From Flexivirga caeni (GTDB lineage Bacteria; Actinomycetota; Actinomycetes; Actinomycetales; Dermatophilaceae): a stretch of 64,000 bases of DNA. This document shows, one piece after another, positions 45,778 to 55,078 of this stretch. The stretch's first letter is position 1. Each line of letters starts with the position of its first letter. Below the pieces are notes generated by a model. That model was given only the letters and a program-made list of their open reading frames with translations. It was not told the DNA's origin and did no database searches. The stretch is from assembly GCF_003724155.1 (NCBI RefSeq), contig NZ_RJJQ01000001.1:1-64000 (forward strand), given 5' to 3'. A program made the position numbers and the translations under genes.

Positions 45778-47724
45778 TCAGAAGATCCGGACCTGCTCGT
45801 CCACGGCCAGGAACATCCCGTCCTGGTCGGAGACATCGAAGGCAGCTGCGAATTCACGCAGATTGCGGGCGACGTTGGCGCGGGCGTCGGCAGGCGAATG
45901 CGGGTCAATCGTCAGCAGCCGCTTCGCCTCCGCCTCGCGTGCCTTGCCACACCACACCTGGGCCCAGCCGAGGAAGAAGCGCTGCTCGGGGGTGAACCCG
46001 TCGAGCTCCGGCGACGCCTGGGTCTCCCGCGCGATCTGCAGCGCCTTGAAGCCGATCGTGAGACCACCGAGGTCGCCGATGTTCTCGCCGATCGTGAGGG
46101 CTCCGTTGATCGTGTTGCCCGGGGCATCCCGACCTTCCAACCCGTTGAACTGCTCGATCAGCTTCTGCGACAACGCGTCGAAGCGTTCGCGATCGTCGTC
46201 GGTCCACCAGTCGACCAGATTGCCGTCGCCGTCATACCGCGAACCCTGGTCGTCGAAGCCATGGCCGATCTCGTGCCCGATGACGCCACCGATGCCGCCG
46301 TAGTTGACGGCATCCTCGGCGTCGACGTCGAAGAACGGCGGCTGCAGGATCGCGGCCGGAAAGACGATCTCGTTCATCACCGGCATGTAGTAGGCGTTGA
46401 CGGTCTGCGGAGTCATGAACCACTCGCCGCGGTCCACCTCGTCACCGACCCGGCTGAGCATGCGGTCGACCTCCCAGGCACTCGCCGCCGCAATGTTGCC
46501 GAGCAGGTCGTCCTCGCGAATCTCGATGCGGGAGTAGTCCTTCCACTCCTGCGGGTAGCCGATCTTGGGGGTGAACTTGGCCAGCTTCTCCAGGGCCTTC
46601 GCGCGCGTGGTCTCGCTCATCCAGGGCAGGTTCTCGAAGTCGCGCCGATATGCCTCGACGAGGTTCGCGACGAGCTTCTCCATCCGTTCCTTGGCGTGCG
46701 GCGGGAAATGCTTCTCGACATACAGCCGCCCGGCCGCCTCACCGATGAGCATCTCGACCAGGCCGACACCGCGCTTCCAGCGTTCGCGGTTCTCGGGTAT
46801 GCCGGACAGCGTGCGGCCCGCGAAGTCGAACCGCTCGTCGACCATCGCCTGGTTGAGGTATGGCGCCCGGTCCGACACCAGACGCCAGGTGAGCCAGGAC
46901 TTCCACGCCGTCACCGGTTCGTCACGCAGCGCCTCAGCGAATCCGGTGAGAAACGAGGGGTGCTCGACGTTCACCGGGTCGAGCACGCGCTCTTCCGCGC
47001 CCACGCCGTCGAGCCAGGCGTCCCAATCGAGTCCCGGCGTCAGTTCATCCAGCTCGGCGCGGGACAGCTTGTTGTAGGTCTTGACGGCGTCGCGCGCGGC
47101 AACCCGGTCCCAGTGCGACTTCGCGATCCGCGTCTCCAGCGCCATGATCGTGTCCGCCTGCCCGCCGTCGAGTCCGGCAAGCACGAGCAGTCGTCCGATG
47201 TGCCCGACATACTTCTCGCGAACTTCCGCGTGCTCGTCCTCGCGGTAGTAGGACTCGTCAGGCAGACCGATGCCCGCCTGCATGATGTAAAGGATGTTGT
47301 GTGCTGAATCCTTCGCATCCGCAATGGAATAGAAGCTGACGAAGGTGTCGACACCGCGACGGCTGAGCTGTCCACACACTCGCACCAGGTCCGAGCTCGT
47401 CTGCACCGAGTCGATCAGCGCAAGTTCGTCGGCCAGCGCGCCGGCGCCGAGCTGTTCGATGCGATCGGTGTCCATGAACGAGGTGAAGAGGTCCCCGACC
47501 TGCCGACGCGGCGTGCCCGGATCGGACTTCGACTCCGCGGCCTCCTCAATGAGGTGATGCACCGCCTCCTCCGCAGCCTCGCGCAGGCGGTCGAAGGTGC
47601 CGTACCGTCCGCGGTCCGAAGGGATTTCGGTCTCTCGCAACCACGTGCCGTTGACATGACCAAAGAGGTCGTCCTGCGGACGGACGCTCGTGTCGAAATT
47701 TTCGGTGATGACACCCGACTTCAT
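45778..47724 (-). CDS. pepO: M13-family (neprilysin-like) metallopeptidase PepO
   Basis: The protein has 648 residues. The zinc motif is GHEIGHGFDDQGSRYD (HExxH at about 489-493) and the third ligand lies in GENIGDLGG. The substrate-binding segment is NAYYMPVMNEIVFPAAILQP, and CGKAREAEAKRLLTIDPHSP is near the C-terminus. There is no signal peptide, so it is a cytoplasmic oligopeptidase. The ATG is preceded by GAGGAG at 7 bases. It is divergent from the YbaK-like gene. Confidence 0.93.
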   Translation of the reverse strand: MKSGVITENFDTSVRPQDDLFGHVNGTWLRETEIPSDRGRYGTFDRLREAAEEAVHHLIEEAAESKSDPGTPRRQVGDLFTSFMDTDRIEQLGAGALADELALIDSVQTSSDLVRVCGQLSRRGVDTFVSFYSIADAKDSAHNILYIMQAGIGLPDESYYREDEHAEVREKYVGHIGRLLVLAGLDGGQADTIMALETRIAKSHWDRVAARDAVKTYNKLSRAELDELTPGLDWDAWLDGVGAEERVLDPVNVEHPSFLTGFAEALRDEPVTAWKSWLTWRLVSDRAPYLNQAMVDERFDFAGRTLSGIPENRERWKRGVGLVEMLIGEAAGRLYVEKHFPPHAKERMEKLVANLVEAYRRDFENLPWMSETTRAKALEKLAKFTPKIGYPQEWKDYSRIEIREDDLLGNIAAASAWEVDRMLSRVGDEVDRGEWFMTPQTVNAYYMPVMNEIVFPAAILQPPFFDVDAEDAVNYGGIGGVIGHEIGHGFDDQGSRYDGDGNLVDWWTDDDRERFDALSQKLIEQFNGLEGRDAPGNTINGALTIGENIGDLGGLTIGFKALQIARETQASPELDGFTPEQRFFLGWAQVWCGKAREAEAKRLLTIDPHSPADARANVARNLREFAAAFDVSDQDGMFLAVDEQVRIF

Positions 47725-47866
47725 CTGTGTGCACTCCTCATCAACTGACGTAGCTCTGGCTGCTGGCCAACCTACGCGGCGGCGCGGCCTGTGTCGCGTC
47801 GGTTGTGCAACGCGCGACGCGACACCGCCGTGCCCGGACCCCGCCGGAGCGGGTGATTGCCCTCGT

Positions 47867-47872
47867 TACAGT
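47867..47872 (+). promoter_or_regulatory. -10 element of a leaderless promoter
   Basis: TACAGT ends 6 bases before ATG 47879, and no ribosome site is present, so the YbaK-like message is probably leaderless. Confidence 0.45.
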
Positions 47873-47878
47873 GAGCCC

Positions 47879-48418
47879 ATGGCGGACACCCCCGACGGGC
47901 GCGGCACCCTCGACTGGCACTCAGCGGCGCACCGCACCGACCTGCTGGCGGCGCCACTGGTCGCGGTGCTCGCGTCCGTCCCGGGACTGGAGGTCGCCGA
48001 GATCGACCCGACGCTGGCCGACACGGCGGGGTTCTGCGCGGCATACGGCTCGGCGCCGGAGCTTTCCGCCAATTGCGTGGTGGTTGCCGGCCGCCGCGGC
48101 GAACTCACGCGGTATGCCGCGGTCGTCATACTCGCGACGACCCGCGCCGACGTCAACAAGGCGGTGCGCACGTTTCTGGACGTGCGCAAGTGCTCCTTCG
48201 CATCCATGGACGACGCCGTCCGGCTGAGCGAGATGGAGTATGGCGGGATCACCCCGATCGGACTGCCCGCCGACTGGCCGGTGCTGGTCGACGCGCAGGT
48301 CGCGAATGCGTCTGGGCCGGTCGTCATCGGCTCCGGGCTGCGTCGCAGCAAGTGCCTCGTCCCTCCGACAGAGCTCGCCGCCCTGCCCACCGCGCAAGTC
48401 GGCGTCTTCGCCGGCTGA
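47879..48418 (+). CDS. YbaK/ProX-type aminoacyl-tRNA deacylase
   Basis: The protein has 179 residues from ATG 47879. Features of the YbaK/EbsC fold are ELSANCVVVAGRRGELTRYAAVVIL, the Lys in RADVNKAVRTFLDVRK, SMDDAVRLSEMEYGGITPIG and the conserved GLP that precedes VLVDAQVAN. The family clears mischarged aminoacyl-tRNAs in the cytoplasm. The specificity cannot be told. The frame is open further upstream only through non-conserved sequence. Confidence 0.8.
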   Translation: MADTPDGRGTLDWHSAAHRTDLLAAPLVAVLASVPGLEVAEIDPTLADTAGFCAAYGSAPELSANCVVVAGRRGELTRYAAVVILATTRADVNKAVRTFLDVRKCSFASMDDAVRLSEMEYGGITPIGLPADWPVLVDAQVANASGPVVIGSGLRRSKCLVPPTELAALPTAQVGVFAG

Positions 48419-48540
48419 CCAGACACCTGGCGGCACACCGGAGGAAGTGAGCCCCGCCGGTCGTTACGGTTGATTGGGCGCCGCGGGCGAGCCACAGGTG
48501 CTTCCCGCCCGCCCCGGCACTGACTCGAAGGGACACCTGC

Positions 48541-50187
48541 GTGACCGACGGACCACTGATCGTCCAGAGCGACAAGACCGTGCTGCTGGAGGTCGACCAC
48601 CCCCAGGCGACCGAGGCGCGGCGCGCGATCGCGCCGTTCGCCGAGTTGGAGCGCGCGCCGGAGCACATGCACACCTACCGCGTGACCCCGCTTGGCCTGT
48701 GGAACGCGCGGGCCGCAGGCCACGACGCCGAGCAAGTGGTCGACGCGCTGATCCGTTACAGCCGCTACCCCGTGCCCAACGCGCTGCTCATCGACATCGC
48801 CGAGACGATGGACCGCTACGGCCGCCTGCAGCTGACCAAGGACGACGACGGCCGCCTCATTCTGACTACCACCGATACCGCGGTCCTCGCGGAAGTGTTG
48901 CGGCACAAGAAGATTGCGCCGATGATCGGCGAGCGTCTCGATGACGCACGAGTGCTGGTCCACCCCTCAGAACGCGGCGCGATCAAGCAGCAGCTGATCA
49001 AGATCGGCTGGCCGGCGGAGGACGACGCCGGGTATGTCGACGGCGAGGCTCACCCGATCGCGCTGGTGCAGGACGGGTGGACGCTGCGGCCATACCAGCA
49101 ACAAGCCGTCGACGGCTTCTGGCACGGCGGGTCGGGCGTCGTCGTCCTCCCCTGCGGCGCGGGCAAGACGCTCGTCGGGGCCGGCGCGATGGCCGAGGCG
49201 AAGGCGACCACCCTGATCCTGGTCACCAACACCGTCTCCGCCCGGCAGTGGCGGGACGAACTGCTCGCCCGCACCACGCTCACCGAGGACGAGATCGGCG
49301 AATACTCCGGCGCCCGCAAGGAGATCCGTCCGGTCACGATCGCGACCTACCAGGTGCTCACCCACAAGCGCAAGGGCGTCTTCCCACACCTCGAACTGCT
49401 GGACGCGCGCGACTGGGGTCTCATCCTGTATGACGAGGTGCATCTCCTCCCAGCACCGATCTTCCGGATGACCGCCGATCTGCAGGCCCGGCGCCGGCTC
49501 GGCCTGACCGCGACGCTGGTGCGCGAGGACGGCCGGGAGTCCGACGTGTTCAGTCTCATCGGCCCCAAGCGGTATGACGCCCCCTGGAAGGACATCGAAT
49601 CGCAGGGTTACATCGCGCCTGCCGACTGTGTCGAGGTGCGCGTGACGCTGTCCGACAGCGACCGGATGGCCTACGCGATCACCGAGCCGGACGACCGCTA
49701 CCGCTTCGCCTCCTGCGCGCCGGTGAAGGAGCCAGTGGTGGAGCAGCTCGTGCGACAGCACGACGGCCAGCCCACCCTGGTGATCGGCCAGTATCTCGAC
49801 CAGCTCGAGTCGCTGGCCGAGCGGCTGGGTGCCGACCTGATCACCGGCGAAACGCGAGTTGCGCAGCGGCAGAAGCTGTTTCAGCAGTTCCGCGACGGCG
49901 AGATCAACAAGCTCGTGGTCAGCAAGGTTGCCAACTTCTCCATCGACCTGCCCGAGGCGAGCGTCGCGATCCAGGTCTCCGGCACGTTCGGCTCCCGGCA
50001 GGAGGAGGCCCAGCGTCTCGGCCGGGTGCTGCGGCCCAAGGGCGACGGCCGCACCGCCCACTTCTACACCATCGTCACCCGCGACACCGTCGACGCCGAG
50101 TTCGCCGCCCACCGGCAGCGGTTCCTCGCCGAGCAGGGGTACGCCTATCGCATCGTCGACGCCGACGACCTGCCGGTGCCCGACTGA
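48541..50187 (+). CDS. DNA repair helicase XPB
   Basis: The protein has 548 residues from GTG 48541. An N-terminal domain (about 1-170) precedes the superfamily 2 core: Q-like TLRPYQQQAVDGF, Walker A LPCGAGKTLVG at about 204, DEVH box LYDEVHLLPAP near 298, motif III LTATLVRED, and motif VI QEEAQRLGRVLRPKG near 487-501. It is a 3'-5' DNA helicase of the bacterial XPB type. The helicase-associated protein that usually adjoins it lies at 40505-42706, with four unrelated genes in between. Confidence 0.93.
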   Translation: MTDGPLIVQSDKTVLLEVDHPQATEARRAIAPFAELERAPEHMHTYRVTPLGLWNARAAGHDAEQVVDALIRYSRYPVPNALLIDIAETMDRYGRLQLTKDDDGRLILTTTDTAVLAEVLRHKKIAPMIGERLDDARVLVHPSERGAIKQQLIKIGWPAEDDAGYVDGEAHPIALVQDGWTLRPYQQQAVDGFWHGGSGVVVLPCGAGKTLVGAGAMAEAKATTLILVTNTVSARQWRDELLARTTLTEDEIGEYSGARKEIRPVTIATYQVLTHKRKGVFPHLELLDARDWGLILYDEVHLLPAPIFRMTADLQARRRLGLTATLVREDGRESDVFSLIGPKRYDAPWKDIESQGYIAPADCVEVRVTLSDSDRMAYAITEPDDRYRFASCAPVKEPVVEQLVRQHDGQPTLVIGQYLDQLESLAERLGADLITGETRVAQRQKLFQQFRDGEINKLVVSKVANFSIDLPEASVAIQVSGTFGSRQEEAQRLGRVLRPKGDGRTAHFYTIVTRDTVDAEFAAHRQRFLAEQGYAYRIVDADDLPVPD

Positions 50188-50241
50188 GACTCAGCCCCGC
50201 AGGAACGCCAGCACCGCGAGCACTCGACGGGCCACACAACC

Positions 50242-51699
50242 TCAGGAAATGTGGTGCAGCACCGCCTCTACGGGCGAGATCGCGAAATAGATCAGGAAGA
50301 GAGTGGCAATGAGCCACATCAGCGACGGCACCTGCTTCACGCGACCGCGAGCCAGCTTCACGACCACGAACGCGATGCAGCCGGCACCGATGCCCACGGT
50401 GATCGAGTAGGCGAACGGCATCACCACGATCGTCAGGAACGCTGGTATGGCGATGTCCCAGTCGTGCCAGTCGATGCCGCCGACCTGCTGCATCATCAGA
50501 AAGCCCACCAGGACCAGCGCCGGAGTAGCGGCCTCGTAGGGCACCACACTCACCAGTGGCGACAGGAACGTCGACAGCAGGAAGAGCACGCCGGTGACGA
50601 TCGCGGCGAGGCCGGTGCGGGCGCCCTCACTGACACCTGCCGACGACTCGATGAAACCGGTGTTGGAGCTCACCGACCCCAGGCCGCCCGCCGCCGCGGC
50701 CAGGGAGTCGACAACCAGGACCTTCTGGGCGTTCTCCGGGTTGCCGTCCGCGTCAAGCAGGTCCGCCTTCGCACCGATCGCGACCATCGTGCCCATGGTG
50801 TCGAAAAAGTCCGCGAGGACCAGCGAGAAGATCAGCATCAGCGCGGTGATGACACTGATCCGCCCGAACGATCCGAAGAGGCTGACATGCCCGATCAGTC
50901 CGAAGTCCGGTGTGTCGACCCAACTGTGCGGCAGCTTCGGGACGTTCAGCTCCCACCCCGTGGGGTTCTTGGTGCTGAGCGCTCCCTGATGGCCGATCGC
51001 CTGCACGACCACCGCGAGCACGGTGGTCGCCAGGATCGCAATCAGTATGGCGCCCTTGATTTTTCGCACGTACAGGACGATCACGAGGATCAACCCGACG
51101 CAGAAAACCAGCAGCGGCCAGCCCTTCAGCTGGCCGTTCACGCCCAGCTGCACCGGCGTGCCCGAGCCGGGCCGCACGAATCCCGACTCGAAGAGCGCCA
51201 GGAAGGTGATGAACAAACCGATGCCGACGCTGATCGCCGTCTTCATCGGCGGCGGCAGGGCGCGGAACGCGGCGACCCGGAAACCGGACAGCACGAGCAC
51301 CAGCATCACGATGCCTTCGAGCACCACCAGGCCCATGGCGTCGGCCCACGTCATACCGGGCAGCGCAGCAATCGAGAATGTCACAAAACCGTTGAGCCCC
51401 AGACCGGTTGCGATGGCCAACGGGAAGTTGGCGATGAACCCCATCAGGAGCGTCATGACACCGGCAACCAGGGAGGTCGCCGCGGCGATCTTCGCCAGGT
51501 GCAGGTCGCTGCCGCCACCGAGGAAGTGGCCGTGACCGTCCTTGGCCGTGCCGATGATCAACGGGTTGAGCACGATGATGTAGGCCATCGCGAAGAACGT
51601 CACGACCCCGCCACGGATCTCGCGACCGATCGTGGACCCGCGGGCGGTGATCTTGAAATGGCGATCCAGAGCATTAGCACCGATGGCTGGCGTCGTCAT
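50242..51699 (-). CDS. NCS2-family purine permease (AzgA type)
   Basis: The protein has 485 residues from ATG 51699. The N-terminus has REIRGGVVTFFAMAYIIVLNP, then GLGLNGFVTFSI, a long set of helices, VLADFFDTMGTMVAIGAKAD, SSNTGFIESSAGVSEGARTG and VGFLMMQQVGGIDWHDW. These are the marks of hypoxanthine/guanine/adenine importers (AzgA/PbuG group). TACGCT on the coding strand lies 7 bases before the ATG and no ribosome site is visible, so a leaderless start is likely. It is convergent with XPB. Confidence 0.9.
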   Translation of the reverse strand: MTTPAIGANALDRHFKITARGSTIGREIRGGVVTFFAMAYIIVLNPLIIGTAKDGHGHFLGGGSDLHLAKIAAATSLVAGVMTLLMGFIANFPLAIATGLGLNGFVTFSIAALPGMTWADAMGLVVLEGIVMLVLVLSGFRVAAFRALPPPMKTAISVGIGLFITFLALFESGFVRPGSGTPVQLGVNGQLKGWPLLVFCVGLILVIVLYVRKIKGAILIAILATTVLAVVVQAIGHQGALSTKNPTGWELNVPKLPHSWVDTPDFGLIGHVSLFGSFGRISVITALMLIFSLVLADFFDTMGTMVAIGAKADLLDADGNPENAQKVLVVDSLAAAAGGLGSVSSNTGFIESSAGVSEGARTGLAAIVTGVLFLLSTFLSPLVSVVPYEAATPALVLVGFLMMQQVGGIDWHDWDIAIPAFLTIVVMPFAYSITVGIGAGCIAFVVVKLARGRVKQVPSLMWLIATLFLIYFAISPVEAVLHHIS

Positions 51700-51753
51700 G
51701 GCGATGAGCGTAGGGGTAAATGGCAGGCAGGACTCCCGATTAGGCTGAGCCGC

Positions 51754-51999
51754 GTGAACGATTCCGAGGCCGAGGAGCCGAACGCCGACGATCTGCTCCC
51801 GGTGAAGATCGACGTCCTGCGCGTGGTCGAGATCGGCGTCGCGCTGTGGGTGATCGCCCTGGTCGTCACGCTCGTCATACCGGCGCTGCACCGGGACGGC
51901 CACGACTGGTGGCCGTGGACCTGCGTCGCAGGCGCAGTGCTCGGCGGCATCGGCTGGGGCTACCTGCGCCGTGGAAGAGGCAACGCCGCAGCCGCCTGA
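51754..51999 (+). CDS. DUF2530 membrane protein
   Basis: The protein has 81 residues from GTG 51754, which lies 7 bases after a TAGGCT -10 element. Two helices are seen (VVEIGVALWVIALVVTLVIP and WWPWTCVAGAVLGGIGWGYL) with an acidic N-terminus and a basic end RRGRG. Size, the WWxWTCVAG motif and the position next to a divergent NCS2 permease match DUF2530, a small actinobacterial family of unknown function. Confidence 0.75.
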   Translation: MNDSEAEEPNADDLLPVKIDVLRVVEIGVALWVIALVVTLVIPALHRDGHDWWPWTCVAGAVLGGIGWGYLRRGRGNAAAA

Positions 52000-52069
52000 A
52001 GCGGCATACCGTCCCATCATCCGGTGGGCCGACTTCCGCGCAGGCGGCACGAGGGTACAAAGTTGTCCC

Positions 52070-53512
52070 ATGACCTCTGATCCCGCCCTGCAGGATTCGA
52101 CAACCTTCGTGCTCTTCGGAGCGACCGGAGACCTCTCCCGCCGCAAGCTGCTGCCCGGACTGTTCCACCTCTTCGACACCCACTTGCTCGCCGACCTGCG
52201 CGTGATCGGGACCTCGCTGGAGGACCTCACCCGCGACGAGTTCGTCGCGTGGGCGAAGGACGCCGTCACCGAGTTCGGGAAGCACCCAACGGACACCAAG
52301 GTGTGGAACGCATTCGCGAAACGCCTTTATTACGTGCCGGGTTCGGCGGGTCCGGCCGCGCTGCGCAATGTGGTGACCGAGGCCGAGCAGGACATGGCCC
52401 CGCCGATCCAGCGCCTGCACTACCTGAGCGTCCCGCCGAAGGCGGCGCTCGACGTCATCCAGACGCTCGAAGCCGCCGACCTGGTCAAGGACTCCCGCGT
52501 CATCATGGAGAAGCCGTTCGGCACCGACCTGGCCAGTGCGGTCAAGCTGAACGGGGCGGTGCACGCCGTCTTCGACGAGGAGCAGGTCTATCGCATCGAC
52601 CACTTCCTCGGGAAAGAGGCCGCGCTCAACATCCTGGCGTTCCGTTTCGCCAACGGTCTCTTCGAGCCGATCTGGCACCGCAACTTCATCGACCACGTGC
52701 AGATCGACGTCCCGGAAGTGCTCGGGCTGGAAGGGCGTGCCGCCTTCTACGAGGGCACCGGCTCCTACCGGGACATGGTCGTCACGCACCTCTTCCAGGT
52801 GCTCGCATTCACCGCAATGGAACCGCCGACCTCCCTGGACCCGGCCTCGATCACCGAGGAGAAGAACAAGGTCTTCCGGTCGATGCTGCCGATCGAACCC
52901 ACCGATGTCGTCCGGGGCCAATATCAGGGCTACCGCGACGAGAAGGGCGTCAGCCTCGAGTCGGAGACCGAGACCTTCGTCGCGCTCAAATGCCGCATCG
53001 ACAACTGGCGCTGGGCGGGAGTCCCGTTCTATCTACGCACCGGCAAGAAGCTCGCCGAAGGGCAGCGGATCATCTCCATCGCGTTCAAGGAACCACCGAA
53101 GTCGATGTTCCCGGCCGGATCGGGCGTCGGCCAGCAAGGTCCTGACCACCTGACCTTCGACCTCGCCGACGAAGCACGAGTTTCGTTGTCGTTCTATGGA
53201 AAGCACCCCGGACCCGGCTTCCGCCTCGACAAGGTGTCGATGCAGTTCGCCGTGCAGGACACCGACTGGGCCGGGGCTGTGCTCGAAGCCTACGAGCGCC
53301 TCATCTACGACGCCGTCCGCGGCGACCACACGCTCTTCACCACCGCCGACGGCATCGAGCGCCTGTGGGAGATCAGCCAGCCACTGCTGGACAACCCGCC
53401 GCCCGTGCGCCCCTACGCACCCGGGTCCTGGGGCCCCAACCAGATCCACCAACTCGTCGCACCCAACGCCTGGCGCCTGCCCTTCGAGCGCAAGTGGCGC
53501 GTGCCGAGCTGA
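52070..53512 (+). CDS. zwf: Glucose-6-phosphate dehydrogenase
   Basis: The protein has 480 residues. The NADP loop is VLFGATGDLSRRKLLPGLF, then IMEKPFGTDL and the substrate motif YRIDHFLGKEAALNIL (catalytic His at about 178), then FIDHVQIDVPE and GSYRDMVVTHLFQVLAF. It makes 6-phosphogluconolactone and NADPH in the oxidative pentose phosphate pathway. It stands alone here, without tal, tkt, opcA or pgl, so it is probably a second zwf outside the usual actinobacterial tkt-tal-zwf-opcA cluster. A long hairpin follows its stop. Confidence 0.92.
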   Translation: MTSDPALQDSTTFVLFGATGDLSRRKLLPGLFHLFDTHLLADLRVIGTSLEDLTRDEFVAWAKDAVTEFGKHPTDTKVWNAFAKRLYYVPGSAGPAALRNVVTEAEQDMAPPIQRLHYLSVPPKAALDVIQTLEAADLVKDSRVIMEKPFGTDLASAVKLNGAVHAVFDEEQVYRIDHFLGKEAALNILAFRFANGLFEPIWHRNFIDHVQIDVPEVLGLEGRAAFYEGTGSYRDMVVTHLFQVLAFTAMEPPTSLDPASITEEKNKVFRSMLPIEPTDVVRGQYQGYRDEKGVSLESETETFVALKCRIDNWRWAGVPFYLRTGKKLAEGQRIISIAFKEPPKSMFPAGSGVGQQGPDHLTFDLADEARVSLSFYGKHPGPGFRLDKVSMQFAVQDTDWAGAVLEAYERLIYDAVRGDHTLFTTADGIERLWEISQPLLDNPPPVRPYAPGSWGPNQIHQLVAPNAWRLPFERKWRVPS

Positions 53513-53533
53513 GTCTTTGCGCTGCACTCCTCG

Positions 53534-53588
53534 CAGAGGGGGTGCAGGTGGCCACGAACAAGTTCGTTGGCCACCTGCACCCCCTCTG
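53534..53588. terminator. Long hairpin after zwf
   Basis: A 26-base arm (53534-53559, starting CAGAGGGGGTGCAGG) pairs with 53562-53588 around a 2-base loop, with one bulged T. CTGCACTCCTC just upstream (53522-53532) can pair with the left arm instead, so two structures compete. No T-tract follows. It is probably a terminator between zwf and the convergent DUF3027 gene. Confidence 0.6.
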
Positions 53589-53726
53589 GTCGTCGTTCCG
53601 CGGGCGTCCGCTGTGCGTCCGGATGGGTTGATCTGGCCCGTCACCACGGCTAGCGAGGTATGCCGGACCCAGCGCCGAAGTCCGCAAACCTCGACCGTCG
53701 AAGGTTAGGTAGTCCGGGAGCGCCGG

Positions 53727-54557
53727 CTAAGTGAAGTCGAGTGCCAACTCGTCGAGAACGGGTGCCTCCAGAGTCTCGGGAGGCGTTGCGGGAGCGTCGG
53801 TTTCGCTGTGCGCGCCGCATCCGTGGTCGAGCGAGACGACCCGCCCGTCGGACGGCGACCACTCACCCGCGCAGACGCCGAAGAGCTGACGCAACACTCC
53901 CGGGAGCGGCAGGAAGAACCCGCACGAGGAGCAGTGTGCCTTCGCCTGGCGAGCCACCTCGGAGCTAGGACCACCGTCACCGTCATACCAGCGCTGGGCG
54001 GCTGCCTCGCGACCCTCCGCGGACAGCACCCGCGGCCGGCCGAGTCCGAACTCGACGAACGCGACCTGGTCGACGTCCTCTTCCCCGGTCGCCTCGAATC
54101 CCTGCTCCAGCAGCGGGTCACCCGCGACATACGGCCGCTCGTCGCCGGCACCGATGTCACCGGGCGCAAGACGCTCGACATACGGCAGCCACTCGGGCGC
54201 CAGGATCGCGGCGTCGGTCGGCAGCAGGTTGGTCTCGCAGACGGTGGCGAACTTCTGCCGCGGCGCGCGGGCGACCGAAATGGCCCAGTGCCAGCCGACG
54301 TACCCCGGGGAGGTGCACTGGAAGTAGTGCATCGCCAGCCGCTCGTCCAGCATGACGGCGCCCGCGTGGTCCCCGACCGCGCCGGGTTCGGCGATGGCGA
54401 GGGCTGCCTCGTGCGCGAGAGCGACGCCGTCCAGCAGCACCTTGTCCGCCTTGACGGCGACCCGGCCGGGTGCCTTCTGCGCCGTGACTTTCCGCGTGCC
54501 CGTCTTCTTGGCGGGCTTCTTCGCCACCTTGGCGGCGGACTTCTTGGTGGGTGACAT
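53727..54557 (-). CDS. DUF3027 family protein
   Basis: The protein has 276 residues from ATG 54557. A Lys/Ala-rich start (KKSAAKVAKKPAKKTGTRKV) is followed by a conserved domain with HYFQCTSPGYVGWHWAISVAR, ETNLLPTDAAILAPEWLPY and a C-terminal zinc-like pair CSSCGFFLPLPG with FGVCAGEWSPSDGRVVSLDHGCGAHSE (shown here only in part). The layout fits DUF3027, which in actinobacteria adjoins a cold-shock protein gene, as here. The function is unknown; a basic tail and cysteines suggest nucleic-acid contact. Confidence 0.8.
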   Translation of the reverse strand: MSPTKKSAAKVAKKPAKKTGTRKVTAQKAPGRVAVKADKVLLDGVALAHEAALAIAEPGAVGDHAGAVMLDERLAMHYFQCTSPGYVGWHWAISVARAPRQKFATVCETNLLPTDAAILAPEWLPYVERLAPGDIGAGDERPYVAGDPLLEQGFEATGEEDVDQVAFVEFGLGRPRVLSAEGREAAAQRWYDGDGGPSSEVARQAKAHCSSCGFFLPLPGVLRQLFGVCAGEWSPSDGRVVSLDHGCGAHSETDAPATPPETLEAPVLDELALDFT

Positions 54558-54558
54558 G

Positions 54559-54942
54559 TCAGACCTCGAGATCGTCGGCGACAGCGCGCAACACGGTGGC
54601 GACCTTCTCCGCGTGCCGCTTGTCGGGGTAGCGTCCGCGCCGCAGACCGTTGCCGAGATCGTCCAGCAGCTTGATGACGTCCTCGACGATGACCGCCATG
54701 TCGTCGGCCGGCTTGCGGTGGCGGGCCGCGAGGGAGGGGGACGCATCGCGGATGGTGACGCTGAGCGCCTGGGCGCCGCGCCGACCCTCGGCGACGGAGT
54801 AGTCAATGCGAGTGCCGCTCTTGACCGAGGTCACACCCGCCGGGAGCGCACTCGAAGGCAGGAAGACGTCCTGGCCGTCGTCGCCGGAGACGAAACCGAA
54901 ACCCTTGTCGGAGTCGAAGAACTTGACCTTGCCGGAAGGCAC
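54559..54942 (-). CDS. Cold-shock domain protein with C-terminal extension
   Basis: The protein has 127 residues from GTG 54942, with AGTAGGTG upstream. The cold-shock domain (about 1-65) has GKVKFFDSDKGFGFVSGDDG and DVFLPSSALPAG, the RNP1/RNP2 region of single-stranded nucleic-acid binders. A C-terminal helix-rich tail (about 70-127, with RYPDKRHAEKVATVLRAVAD) is not found in CspA. It is two bases upstream of the DUF3027 gene in the same operon. Confidence 0.88.
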   Translation of the reverse strand: MPSGKVKFFDSDKGFGFVSGDDGQDVFLPSSALPAGVTSVKSGTRIDYSVAEGRRGAQALSVTIRDASPSLAARHRKPADDMAVIVEDVIKLLDDLGNGLRRGRYPDKRHAEKVATVLRAVADDLEV

Positions 54943-55078
54943 CGTGACACCTACTTGATCGTTGCGGAGGGCTGAACTGAGTGGGAGCGACCCGGACGAA
55001 CCGCCGTGTCGATGCCTGCGCAAGATTAACGCCTCGCGCAGGCATCCATCGAATCGTTCCGCCGTCCGGCCGGGGTTG

